A DNA stretch of 64,000 nt from Fremontodendron californicum (lineage: Eukaryota; Streptophyta; Magnoliopsida; Malvales; Malvaceae), in the NCBI GenBank assembly GCA_030761205.1, contig JAULJL010000027.1, forward strand, positions 7,817,001 through 7,881,000. The letters are read 5' to 3'. This document shows positions 46,306-57,882 of this stretch, piece after piece (within the stretch, counting starts at the first letter, position 1; each line of letters begins with the position of its first letter). The notes under the pieces are model-generated. The model did no database searches, had not been told where the DNA came from, and worked only from the letters and a program-made list of their open reading frames with translations. Position numbers and translations under genes: made by a program.

Positions 46306-48479
46306 ATTAAAAAAAAGTGGGACATGTGGCAACCTTTTAACCTGCTTGTGGAGTTAAAAAGCTTACACTGTTAGTGTACCAAAAATGAACTCTTTCTTTT
46401 TATCCCGAGAAACAAAATAAATTATGCTCTTTAATTTTGTTTTCTTTTGCTTGGTAATTTACTAATTTTCTTTTTTTCTTAACATGACACAACCTTAAAA
46501 AAATTATTTCAAATATATAAAAATTTACTAAGCAAAATACCGTTATTCATGTAAAATCAATTTTGACAACTCAAAACATCTAAGGAAAACTGGTAAAGTA
46601 CATGTACCCCATGAGGTTTAGAAAAAAAAGGACACTTACCCTCCTTCTAGTTTAAAAAACACCTCTTACTCTTAAAGTTATGTTTGGATATATGTTAGTA
46701 AAGAAAAGAAATGTTTTTAAAGGAAAGAATGATGCATCTTTCCCTTATTTGGATAATTAAAATGTGATAGAGAATAAGAAAAGAAAGAAATGTTAGCCTC
46801 CATCTTTTGGTTAAAATATAGAAAAGAAAGGAAAAGTTACATTATAATATACATTTTCAATTATGTCATTTTTAAATTAAAATAACAATATAAATAATAT
46901 AAATCAAATAATAAAAAATAATATAAACATTACATTAAAAAATATGAATGTAATATATAAAAAATAATAATAATAAAATTTTGTTATAATTTTTAATGTC
47001 AATTACGTGAAACATATAAAGTCTAGAAATGAAAAAATTATTCTTTATAATATTACTTGTAATTTGATGAATGTAAAATGGGTAATATGGACATTTTATA
47101 TTATTATTATTTTTTTACTTTCTTTTCCCTTCTTTTTTTCATCGATTTGAGGTTTTGAAAAAATGAGTATTTTTTTTAAAAAAAAAGTGAGAGGTGCTCA
47201 ACTCTAGACCTGTCCACGGGCCGAGTAGCCCGCCTGGCCCGGCCCGTATTGGGCCGGGCTTGGACAAGGTCTTTTGTAATTTGGGTCGGGCCGGCCGAGC
47301 CCGAATTACTATTTATTAAATAAAAAATATTTTTTTATTTGGATTTAATTATAAAATATATATATTAATATAAAAATGATTTTTTAATATTTTAATATTT
47401 TTGAATAGTAAAACGGGCCTATATAGGCCGGCCCGGGCCAGGCCCGAATGGGTTTGGGCAAGGAAAAAAATAATTTTTGGGGTCGCGGCCTGACCCATGG
47501 ATAGGTCTACTCAACTCCCCTCACTTTCCTTTATTAATTTTTTTTTTTTTTTTTATCTAACAAGAAAAAACAAGGGAAAGGTTTCCATTCTCCCTTACTT
47601 TAATTTACTTTCCTTTCCTTTCCCTCCCCTACCCCAATCCAAACAAGGCTAAGGTTTGATGAAAAACACACTAATCCTCTTAAAATTTATTTATTAAGTT
47701 AATTTTAAATGAAAAGGTACAAATATATCCTTGTTAATTATTAATCATATGTTTCTCTTTTTATTTTATTTTTTTACTCAAAACTTTTTTAGATACAAAA
47801 TAATGAGAATTTAATAAGTTTTAAAATTATCTTTAATTACCATAAAATTATATATTAATTCAAGTACATGTTAAATATTTTAAACTTATCTTTAATTCAA
47901 TTATATAATTTGAGATGAATTCATTAAATTTTATTTAAAATTAATTAATTACAATTATTTAAAAAATTAGTGGTAAAGAAGTTGATTAAAAAAAAAAAGG
48001 AAATAAAGGAGAAGAAAAAAGGAAAATATAATTATCATCAATGAGATTTTATTGAAAATAAACTTACCTCTATTAATTTGAAAAGCACATTTTATCTCTC
48101 TAAAAAATAACTAATGTTAGGATTTCATTAATCAAACTAATATTTGTTAAAATTTTACTTTAAATATTAAAAATATCCTTATTTTATTTAATTTTTTCTT
48201 ATTTCCTTCTTTTTATCTTTTATTTTGTTTTAATCAATTTCTTTATCAGTCAATTTTTTTAAATAATTTTAATTTAGTTATTTTAACTAAAAAAAATTAA
48301 TGAATTCATCTCAATGATAATATATAATTGAATTCAAGATAAGTTTAAAATATTTAACATGTACTTGTGTAGAAATTGATTAAAAAAAAGATAAAATGAG
48401 GGGAAAATAAGAATAAAAAAAGAAAATATAACTATAATCCATGAGATTTTATTGAAAATAAACTTACATTTATTAGTTT
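46306..48479. other. Nested repeat-derived intergenic DNA
   Basis: No gene seen. A transposon-like unit starting TTATGTTTGGATA (46679) and ending AATCCAAACAAGG (about 47648) surrounds the M3 MITE at 47205. A phrase block (TGAGATTTTATTGAAAATAAACTTAC ... CACATTTTATCTCTCTA) occurs at about 48040-48110 and again around the solo LTR at 48450/49660, so the solo LTR landed in the second copy of a duplicated segment. Confidence 0.5.
47205..47509. mobile_element. hAT-like MITE, family M3 copy 2
   Basis: 305 bp with ends TAGACCTGTCCACGGGCC and GGCCTGACCCATGGATAGGTCTA (inverted, imperfect) and a perfect 8-bp target duplication CTCAACTC (47197-47204, 47510-47517). Its GGCCCGGCCCG-rich ends contrast with the AT-rich middle. 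Confidence 0.9.
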
Positions 48480-49650
48480 TGTTAGTTCAAGTGTAGAGAT
48501 TAACCAAGATAAGGGTGAATTGGTTATTAAAAATTTCACAAGTAAATTTGATTTTTAATATATGAAAATTAAAAAATCAAACTTAATATAAAATAAATGA
48601 AAAATATGAGTAGCTAAAATAAAAAGTAAGGGAAAAGAAAGCAAACAATGATGTATAGAGGTTCGATACTTCCACTTGATGCCTACGTCCTCTCTTCTTG
48701 GCACTTCCTTGCCAAGATGCTTCACCAATCCACTAGTGAAAATTACTTTTGAGGTTAAGGTATAACCTTACAATTCCTATCTTTTGAGGCTTAGATAAAA
48801 ATCTCTTGACCCCTTAAGAATTCTACCCAAATCCTTAAGAACAAGCCACTCAAAATCTCAAACCCCTTAAGAGGATGAAGATTTGTTTACAAACTAAAAT
48901 GATCCTCTAATAGGAAAATGTTTGCTGAGTTTAACCACAATGTGTGAAGAGACTATTACAATTGATAAAATGAATACAATATGAAATAAAGTTTAAGCAC
49001 AATGAACACTTGAAAGCTAGAGAGAAAATATGACAATTCTTGCTTTGATTTGCTTCTCTTGGAGTCTCTTAGTGTTGGAAGTGTTAGGAACACCCTTCTA
49101 TACCTCTAATCTCAAGTATGGATGTTGGGAGTGGTTAGAGATAGAATAGAGCCGTTCTTTCTTCAAAAAATCGTACTTGAAAGTCAGTGCAGTACACATG
49201 GGATCGATCCCCTCATTTTTCTTCTTTAAAAATATGACCGTTGGAGCCAAGGGATCGATCCTCTCCTTGTGGGGATCGATCCCTTACTGTCCTGCAAATT
49301 TCAATTAGCTACTGGCTTTCAAGGGATCGATCCTGGGATCGATCCAGGAGAAATTTTACACTAGGGGATAGATCTTCTCTCTTAGGGGATCGATCATCTC
49401 CTTAGAAAAATGTTTTCTTTGATATTTAAAAAAGGTCAAATTGTCTCAAAAATATTTTAAACATATATATATATATATATAAGAACATGTATTTTTTGAA
49501 AATGAAAAAGTTTAAAATGTTTTAGTATTTTCCAAAATATTATCGAAATGATTTCATGAAACATGCTAAATTAAAAATAATTTAAGCTAATTAAGCTTAA
49601 GAGTTTGTCATTTCAAAATTAAGATCAATTCAAAACTAATATAGCTAACA
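48480..49650. mobile_element. Solo LTR with repeated GGGATCGATCCC palindromes
   Basis: 1171 bp from TGTTAGTTCAAG to TATAGCTAACA (TGTTAG...CTAACA ends, Copia-like), flanked by a perfect 5-bp duplication AGTTT (48475-48479, 49651-49655). Between 49200 and 49400 the palindrome GGGATCGATCC(C) or a one-base variant occurs about seven times. No internal genes, so it is a solo LTR. A shared motif links it to the Copia debris at 1-3665. Confidence 0.85.
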
Positions 49651-50499
49651 AGTTTGAAAAACACATTTTATCTCTCTAGAAAATAACTAATGTAGGACTT
49701 CATTAATCAAACTAACATTTGTTTAAATTTTACATTAACTATTAAAAATATCCTCATTTTATTTATTTTTTCGTATTTCTGTCTCTTTGTCATTTTTTTG
49801 GTTTTAATTAATTTGTTTATCACTAAATTCTTTTAAATGATTTTAATTAATTAATTTTAACTAAAAATAATATAATACATTCATCTCAAAGTTAATATAC
49901 AATTGAATTAAAGATAAGTTTAAAATATTTAATATATACTTGCATTACAAATCAACTTAAATAGTAATTAAAATTAATTAAAATTTCGTTATTTTCTAGT
50001 TAAAAAAAGTCTTGGATAAAAAAAAGAATGAAAAAAAATAAATAGAGGAATAAATAATTAATAATTAATAAATGGTATATTTATTTTTTATTTAAAATAT
50101 ACTTAGTAATTAAATAATCTCAAGAAATTAGTGTATTTTTCATCGAATTTTAAGAAGGTAAGAGAACTTTTTTTATTGCTGAGAAGTACAATCACTTTCA
50201 ACAACACTGGTAATGATGTCAGGACAAACTTCCAGCCGGTATCTATCCTCTAAGAGACTTAAACCAAATTTGGCTAACATGTGTCTGCAGTATTACCTGT
50301 GCGATAAGTGTATGTAAGGAAACAAGAATGAAAAGTAGATGCCTTATATCTAGCCTCATATATTAGTGGCCTAATAGGTGACAAGTCCTATTCTTTAGAA
50401 TCAAGTCGTTTAATAACTGCCAAACAGTCTCATTCCAATGTAATCTTCTGAAATCCCATCTCTTTAGCTACCTCCAAAAGCTCGAACAGCTACCATGGC

Positions 50500-53400
50500 T
50501 TCCACTTGAAAAGGATCACTCATTCCATTTATTTTCATGGCACTGGCTCCCAGAACAGTTCCTGTATAATCCTTTATCACCACACCAATTCCCCCAATTT
50601 TATTGCCGGCATCTAAAGCCCCATCAAAATTTACCTTAAATTCGCCGATGCTTGGGTGGACCCATTTTCGATTCTATTCCACAATGCCGCTGGTGCAATG
50701 AACCTTTGCTGCTTTGTACTCTTGCACATATCTCAGGATAAAGCTTCGTTCCTCTTACGGGTTCTTTTTCTTCGCCTCATGTAGTTCGCTGTTTATACTG
50801 TTCCAAATCTCCCAACTCGTAACCATGAACAGTTGCAGGTAGTCCTTGTCTGCATTTTGGCATGTTTGTGTGACCCAGCTTGATGGGTGATCATCCGATG
50901 AATAAACGTTGGTCCAAAGAAATCTAAGCTGGTTCCACACAAGAGTTGTTGTTGGGCTATCGCGTATTGCATGAAGCACTATTTCGTCTAAACCTCCATA
51001 CCGGAAACACCTCGCACTATCCATTATCCTCCACCAATATAGCTTTACCGAAGTGGGTAAGGCATCATTAACCACACTCCACATTAAGACTTTTATCTTG
51101 CTTGGTACATTTGCATTCCATAATTTTTGTAATGTTTCCTCGTTGTGATCACTGTGTTGTTCGGCCTGGTTACTTCTGTTGTTGCTGAAATCATCCCTTA
51201 GTAGCTTATAACCAGTTTTGACTGTGTATACCCCCTGCTTGTCGAAATGCCAGACAAGTACATCCTTTCCCCTTGTTTTGTTGATAGGGATAATGCGGAT
51301 AGCCTCGGCTTCCTCTGGATTAAACAAAGCCTGAATGACATCAGATTTCCATGGTAATATGTCATCATCAATGAGTTCATGCACCAGAGTAACATCATCC
51401 TGCAAACCTCTAGTAGATTTCACCTCAAAATCGGTACTAGTGGGTAACCATCTGTCCTCCCAAATTCTAATGTGTTTTCCATCACCCACCCTCCATCTTA
51501 CTCCTTGCTCTAGAATAGATTTTGCGTTCCAGATGCTTCACCATGTTAGCGAAAGGTTCTTTCCCAGCGGGGATTGGAGGAAGTTGACATTAGGGAAATA
51601 CTTAGCTTTCAAAACACGATAGACCAGCGTATCAGTGTTTGATAAGAGTCTCCACCCTTGCTTTCCAAGTAGTGCAATATTAAAAGGTTCCATCTCTCGA
51701 AAACCCATTCCTTCTTCATTTTTTGCCTTGCACATTTGTTGCCAGCTGACCCAATGTATCCCCCGTTTTCCTGGCCTTGGTGACCACCAGTAATCACTTA
51801 GTATGCCATCAATCTCCTTACAAAAAGTCTTTGGTAGCTCAAAGCAATTCATGGCATATGTTGGAATCGCTTGAAGCACCGATTTGATGAAGGCTTCATT
51901 CTCTGTGAAAGGCATCTATTGCTCCAGCCCCGCAATTTACTCTTTATTGTTTCTTTCAATTCTCTGAACGCTTTCTTCTTTTCTTTTCTTTTCCCACCAT
52001 GCTAGGTAAACCAGGATATTTTTTTTCGGATTGACAGAGTCTTGAATGTTAAACAATTCCTTCAAAGCTTGTTGTCAGCTGTTCTCAGTGTTTTTGCTAA
52101 AAAATATTGCGGATTTTTCGAAATTAATCCGTTGACCTGAGCCTTCTTCATATCTCTTTAGCATGTGTCTCACCTTTTCGCTTTCACCTAGGCTTGCCTT
52201 GGCAAAAAGTAAGCTGTCATCTGCGAAGAACAAGTGAGTGACTCTAGGTCCGTACCGGCTTGCGCGAACACCATGAACCAGACCATCTCTTTGAGCTTTT
52301 TCTAGTAGAGCCGATAGGCCTTCACTGCAAATCAAAAACAAGTAAGGGGATAAAGGGTCCCCTTATCGAAGACTTCTCCCTGGGCTGAAACTGTTAGTGA
52401 TAGTGCCATTTACAACAAGAGAATATGAAATAGAGGTTATACAGGACATTATTAATGTAATCCATCTAGTGTAGAACCCTAGCTTCTCCATCATCGCCTT
52501 TAGGAAGTACCACTCAACCCAATCGTAGGCTTTGCTCATGTCCAACTTAAGAGCAAAATAGCCATTACAACTTTTCCTATAGTTTTTGAGAGTATGCAGT
52601 AATTCATAGGCAACTAGAACATTGTCAGTGATAAGTCTTCCTGGGACAAAAGAGCTTTGGGATTCATCAATGTAAAGTAGTAAGCATGTTTAAATCTATT
52701 GACCAACACCTTAGCAATTATTTTATAGAGCACATTACAAAGGCTGATTGGTCGAAATTAGGTGATTTTAGTGGGACCTCTAGTCTTAGGGATCAATACA
52801 ATATTAGTGTGATTAATAATGCTAACATCACCCTCCCCATTCAAGAATGCAAGACGAAAACTAATGACATCTGCTCCTACTATATGCCAATATTTTTGGT
52901 AAAATAAAGCAGGCATACCATCAGGTCCCAGAGCTTTTATTGGATGCATTTGTTTGATGGCTGAAACAACTTCCTTAGCTCTAAATTCTGATAGAAGGAA
53001 ATTGTTCATCTCGTCAGTAACTCGAAACTCTACATTATCCAGGATATCTTCACAGTAGCTAGTTCCTTGGGATTGGAATAATTGTCGAAAGTAGCCAGTG
53101 GCAATGTTCTGGATATCTTCTTCACTATCCTTCCATACACCATCATTGTCTTCCAACCCTTTAATCTTATTCAAGCGCCTTCTTTGTGAAGCTTTTGAGT
53201 GGAAAAAAGCTGTGTAATGATTTCCCTCCTTAAGCCAATTAACACGTGCTCTTTGTGCCCAAAACAATTCTTCTGCCTCCAAGGCCTTGTTAAGTTATGT
53301 TATAATGGCAGCTCCATTTTGGAGATTTGCATCATTAGGTGGAAGGTAAGCAAGCCGGTCTAAATTCTTTCGTAATCTTCCAATTTCTCTTTTACGGTTG

Positions 53401-54283
53401 TGAAGACAGTTTTTGTGCCATTCATGCAATCTCCCACTCGTCACCTCTAATTTCTCCAGAATGTTGTTACCATTTGCAACTGTCCATGCGGTTTTAATTT
53501 CTGTTTCACACTCAGGTTCCTTCACCCACATTGCCTCAAAATGCTTCCTTCGTTTGTTTCCCCTGCGTTTCTTAGGATTTTGGCCCTCTGTGTTGATTAA
53601 GATCAGACAGTGGTCAAAAACAGCAGCTGTCAGGTGATGAACTGAGTAGCTCGGAAAAAGTACCCACCATGTGTTCGTACCTACTGCCCTATCAAGTCTT
53701 TCCCTCACACTGGTTGACTGCTTCCTACCCTGTTCCAATGTGAACCAAGAACCTTTAAAACCCAAATCCTCAAGAGCACTGTCATCTAATGCCTTCCTGA
53801 ATGCCTCTATCTGACTCTCATTCCTTGACCCGTTCCCTGATTTTTCGTGTGTCCACATCAATTCATTGAACTCCCCAAAGCACACCCATGGTTGACCGGA
53901 CTGTGTCGCTAGTTGCCGTATAAGTTGCCACGATTTTTCTCTATGTCTTGCGTCTGGGTCACCATAAAAACCAGTAATCCTCCAACTAGGCTCACCTTGA
54001 TCACCTTGTACCTCCATATCGATGTGGTTCTTTGAAAAACTCAGTAGTTTGAGGTTGATTTTTTCTTTCTATAACATAGCCAGCCCCCATCGAGTCCCAC
54101 TACACTAACACCAATACTGAAATTCATTCCGCAATTCCTTCGTATCCTGTCTAATTTCTGTTCATGTAGCTTAGTCTCGATCAAGAAAACTACATGGGGA
54201 TCTTCTGTTTTCACTAGTTGCCTAAGGCTCCTAACTGCTCGTGGGTTCCCAAGCCCAAGACAGTTCTATGCAATGCACCTCAT
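50500..54283 (-). pseudogene. LINE-B ORF2: endonuclease-reverse transcriptase-RNase H, broken
   Basis: Reads from ATG 54283 (MRCIA then TAG where Trp is expected, then NCLGLGNPRAVRSLRQL), the apurinic-type endonuclease (VFLIETKLHE, ITGFYGDP, CFGEFNEL, LDRAVGT; 54017-53295), the linker (WLKEGNHYTAFFHSKAS, near 53220), reverse transcriptase blocks (ALGPDGMPALFYQKYW, 52930; DMSKAYDWVEW, 52540; catalytic FADDSLLFAKAS, 52210), the zf-RVT region (WSPRPGKRGIHWVSW, 51780; WNANVPSKIKVLMW, 51120), and an RNase H start (VNFDGALD, IGGIGVVIKD, near 50600). At least five frameshifts or stops separate these parts. Confidence 0.88.
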
Positions 54284-54463
54284 TGTTCTTGGCGGGACTG
54301 GTCTCCAGTCCTCGCCGATTTAGAAATTGAGTCATTGTCTCCTCAATCCATCTTCTGATGCTTACTGCCTGGTGTTTCCATCATCTCCCCTGTAGGTTCT
54401 GTTGGGATTATCTTCCTCTTTCCCAATGCTACTCCTGATAAGGTCTATACTTGAGCATAGTTC

Positions 54464-55705
54464 TTAGTTTTTTTTTTCAAGTGTTTTTTTTTTCTCCTTG
54501 GACGCATTATTGCCTGATTGGTTATCACCCTGCACAGATGTTAAGTCAATTGATAGAGGTCCACGGTCCATGAGTTGAATGTTCCTTCTCATTTCAATTG
54601 TTGCCACATAAGCATCCTCATTAACTGGAATCTGATCTCCTCCAATATTGGCCCCTTCCCCGTTGAATTGTTGGTTGTCACTAGGATTCTTTCCATAACT
54701 AGCCTCTACATTGTCTTGATTATTGCTATCCAATCCATCATTGATTTGAAATCCCTGTTTTTTTGCAGTAATTGGGTCAGTTTCCTGATTCTTTGCCTTG
54801 GGAGAGTTACCTTCCAAATTCAAACTTCTGGCCACCGAAATGTTGTTCTCTGGATTATTCTTCATGTCAGTCACCTTTTTTGTCAGCAGCGGTTTCTTGC
54901 TTCCAGTCGGTTTGGTGTTTCTTTGTCCTCTATTGCTGCCCAACATCCCTGTGAACCCCTTTTTCATTGGAGATGCTCTCATCCACTCTACATATTGACG
55001 AAATTCCTCCAATTCAGTGTCCTTATTCGTGTGGAGTTCGCATTCCACATCACTGTGCCCTAGTTTGCCACATTCATAACAAAAAAGTGGGAGTCGTTCA
55101 TATTTAATCCACCCATGAACATCAACACCTTTCCCTCCATTGGCGAGTATAATGAACCTTCTAAGGGGCTGCGTAATATCAATGATAACACGAATTCTTA
55201 AGAACCTTCCCCATCCAATGCCTTCCAGTTGGTTATCAACACAAACTATTTGTTCAATCTTGTTTCCAATTCGCTCAGCAACATTGTTGTTCATCCATTT
55301 GAGTGGAAGATCATAGATTCTCACCCAAAACATTGCTTTTTTGAAATTATAATCTGTTGGACATAGGTTGCCATCATAATCTGTTAACATTAAAAGGTGT
55401 TTCTCAAAAGACCATGGAGATCCTTCAAGAACCCTGTCCTTATCCTTCCCTGTACCAAATCTGAAAAGAAACAGATTATTATCTAAAAAAGAGATCTGCA
55501 TCTCTTTAATAAGTTTCCAGACTACTGTGAGTGTTTTGACCATTACATCTTTATTGAATGGTTTGGTGGTCAGTAGTTTTCCCACCATCCAGTTGCCACT
55601 ATCCTCCAAATCTGTCCTTTCTCATTCATTGTCAATATCAATTGTCTCTTGTTCCTCCTTTGTGAGATTAAGATTACGCCACCTTTCAACTAACTCGTCT
55701 TCCAT
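54464..55705 (-). pseudogene. LINE-B ORF1: DUF4283/zinc-knuckle RNA-binding protein
   Basis: Starts at ATG 55705 (MEDELVERWRNLNLTKEE). A TGA at 55624-55622 interrupts after 27 codons; the rest is open for 380 residues. The DUF4283 domain (LFLFRFGTGKDKDRVLEGSPW, FWVRIYDLPLKWMN) is followed by a zinc knuckle CYECGKLGHSDVEC near 55060 and a low-complexity Asn/Gln-rich tail. Only the early stop breaks it. The 162-aa plus-strand ORF over the same bases is a shadow. Confidence 0.88.
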
Positions 55706-55953
55706 TTCATCCAGACCACTACCACTTGCCACTAACTACAACTAAACTGGACCCAAAGATCATCACTGGAGACCCTGGGGAGTGATACATGTACGAGACA
55801 AGACTTGAAGAGAAAACTTCCTTCCACAGTTACATGGGAAGACTAGTGGTAAGAGAGCTTTTTAAAATTAAATAGATAAATGTATTTTCAAGAACCTCAT
55901 ACTGTAAAATTGAAGATTTTTATTTATTTAATTGAGAAGACATGATTCTTGGT

Positions 55954-56408
55954 TGTTGGGAATAGCGTGGCATCCCACAACATGCACTCGAAAAAAAAGA
56001 ATTAACGTGATTCAGTCCTTCTTGGTCTATGTCCACGATCCCAAAAGGATAAACATACTTCACTAAGGAATAATTCCAACTTGTAACTTTTGCACAGATA
56101 AATCTACAAACCTTCTTACAACACACTTGTAGCTACAAACTTTCTTACAAAATACTATGACTCACTACCCATAGAGCCTCAATACAACTTCTACTGAAGT
56201 GTAAAGTCTCTCTCACACGGGGTAGTGGTAGTTTTCTTTCAAAAGCCAAAACTTCTATTTATAGGTGAGCACTCCTCTTGACTTAACATAACTAACTAAT
56301 GTGAGATGAATACTCTATTTGACTTAACCAAGTTAAGCAATATGGAATGAACACTCTCTTGACTCAACCAAATTACCCAATGTGAAATTTGAATTCAATA
56401 TCCCAACA
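55954..56408 (-). mobile_element. Small Copia-type solo LTR
   Basis: On the minus strand this 455-bp unit starts TGTTGGGATATTG and ends GCTATTCCCAACA, with TGTTGGGA...TCCCAACA inverted ends. A TATA box (CACCTATAAATAG) lies at about 56262-56274 on the minus strand. No matching target duplication (TTGGT vs CTAGT), so it is old or recombined. No internal region flanks it. Confidence 0.7.
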
Positions 56409-57509
56409 CTAGTCTGGTTTGTGTTTGAACCTTTCAGCGGATGGGACAACTTTATTAAATCTCTAACCAAAAAACTTTCTTAAATCACAATTAACTTTGT
56501 CAAAAGTTTTATAATGAAAAATAACTGTCAAAACTCTTGATTAATACTACTAAGTAATATATTAAATGCCATAATATTAACGAGAATTTGGCATTTTCAT
56601 ATGTGGCGGAAACGAAATAGTGTTTTGAAAAAAAAAAAAAAAAGAAATTGTGTTTTAGAAGAGAATAATATGTACAAAAAACGAGTCTTTTTTTTTCTTT
56701 TTCAAAATGGATAATTAGTTTCTTTTAAAGTGAAAAAAAACATATACATTTTAATTTCCTTAACAAAACGTATAAATTATTACCTCATGAGAATGATTGT
56801 TCAAAAAAGTGTTTATGAAATTTCCTAACTAAAAAAAGAAAGGAAATCCTTGATTCAAAGTATGATCAAAGGAACAAAATAGCCGAATTAATGTCTTTAT
56901 AAATTTATTTAAAAAAATTAACTTGAAATAGAAAAAATAATATTATTGAAGAAAAAACAAATGTTAACTTGAAAGAGCAATTCTTTCTTTCGAAAAAAAG
57001 AAGCAATTCTTTCTTTTTTTTGCTAAAAGAAAAATAGTAATAAGAAAAGAAAGAAAGAAATAACAATGTAATATTCTATCTACCGACCGCTTCTTTTGGC
57101 GTTGTCCCTACTCGCCCCAACACAAATATCGCCTTTGATTCTCTACTTTTCCATTCAATTTTTGTTTCACTCTATTACACCTCCAAGTTTTCTTTGAGGG
57201 TTAAATATTTTATTTGATCTCTGTATTTTATGTTTTTTATTCATTTAATATTAAAAAAAATTATTAATTTGGTATTTAAATTTTTCTTCTGTTTACGATT
57301 TTATTTTAAAATGTAATTCCGTTAAAAAAAATTAATGTGTTTTTGAGACCTTATTAAATATATTCACGTGACCAACAAATTTACGTCATTATTAAAAAAA
57401 ACCACATCATCTTTTCTTTTGTATATAAAAAAGAAAAAAAATAAATAAATTTGAAATATTACAAAAAATTATTTTTGAAGAGGTGTTATAACTGGGACAA
57501 ATTTTAGGG
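56409..57509. other. AT-rich intergenic DNA
   Basis: No gene or clear repeat recognised; several A/T homopolymers and a GAAA/AAAG-rich patch near 56985-57060. Confidence 0.5.
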
Positions 57510-57882
57510 TTACAAGAGAATCGGATGGATCGAAGGGTAAAGTTTTAAAATGAAATCGACAAAACCCTCTTTTGGCTCTGACAAAATCCCTTTATCTTCT
57601 TCATGAGCAGCCACTATTTTTTGCCAATTAGGGGGTGAGCGTCGAAGCTCTTCAATGCTATGAGCAAAGTTACAGTTTGTAATATAAGGGCAAGTGCCAG
57701 CCCTGAACTTGCAACAAAGCTTGGTCGTGAAAAACATTTTGCCTATGGCTTTGGACCTGGTATTTAATTCCTGGGAAGAATTTCTTGGTTTCTTGTTCGG
57801 TGGCTGTTCGGAATTGGACCGTGATTGAGGTTGTCTTTGGTCGTAGCTGGAGTTTGAAGGTGTGTCGGTGGAGGTTTCTAAG
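57510..57882 (-). pseudogene. CCCH zinc-finger protein fragment
   Basis: Open minus-strand exon from an acceptor (TGGAACAG before 57882) to a stop at 57510. It reads a Ser/Gln/Asn-rich lead (TSTDTPSNSSYDQRQPQ), PPNKKPRNSS, then TTKLCCKFRAGTCPYITNC and NFAHSIEELR, a CX7CX5CX3H finger, and PPNWQKIVAAHEED. These words are those of the first finger of plant CCCH proteins of the AtC3H12/39 kind. Downstream the frame goes into an unrelated end (FILKLYPSIHPILL); the second finger and KH-type parts are absent, as is a usable upstream exon. It is most likely a gene fragment; a short real protein cannot be excluded. Confidence 0.65.

Larger units (their letters stand above)
50168..55847 (-). mobile_element. 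LINE-B, near full-length L1-type element (decayed)
   Basis: Minus-strand non-LTR retrotransposon of about 5.7 kb. An A-run (read on the minus strand) marks its 3' end at about 50168-50175, and an 11-bp target duplication with one mismatch flanks it: GGTAAGAGAAC at 50157-50167 and GGTAAGAGAGC at 55848-55858. It contains ORF1 (zinc-knuckle RNA-binding protein) and ORF2 (endonuclease, reverse transcriptase, RNase H), both interrupted. Confidence 0.9.

Noticed and set aside
48000..50160. Direct repeats suggesting a complete LTR element with two LTRs
   Set aside because: The repeated phrases flank the solo LTR and belong to an older duplicated segment; no primer site, polypurine tract or coding region lies between them.
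54575..55063. 162-aa plus-strand ORF
   Set aside because: Shadow of LINE-B ORF1 on the other strand.
55949..56413. 5-bp target duplication around the small Copia LTR
   Set aside because: TTGGT and CTAGT differ at two of five positions; not counted as a duplication.
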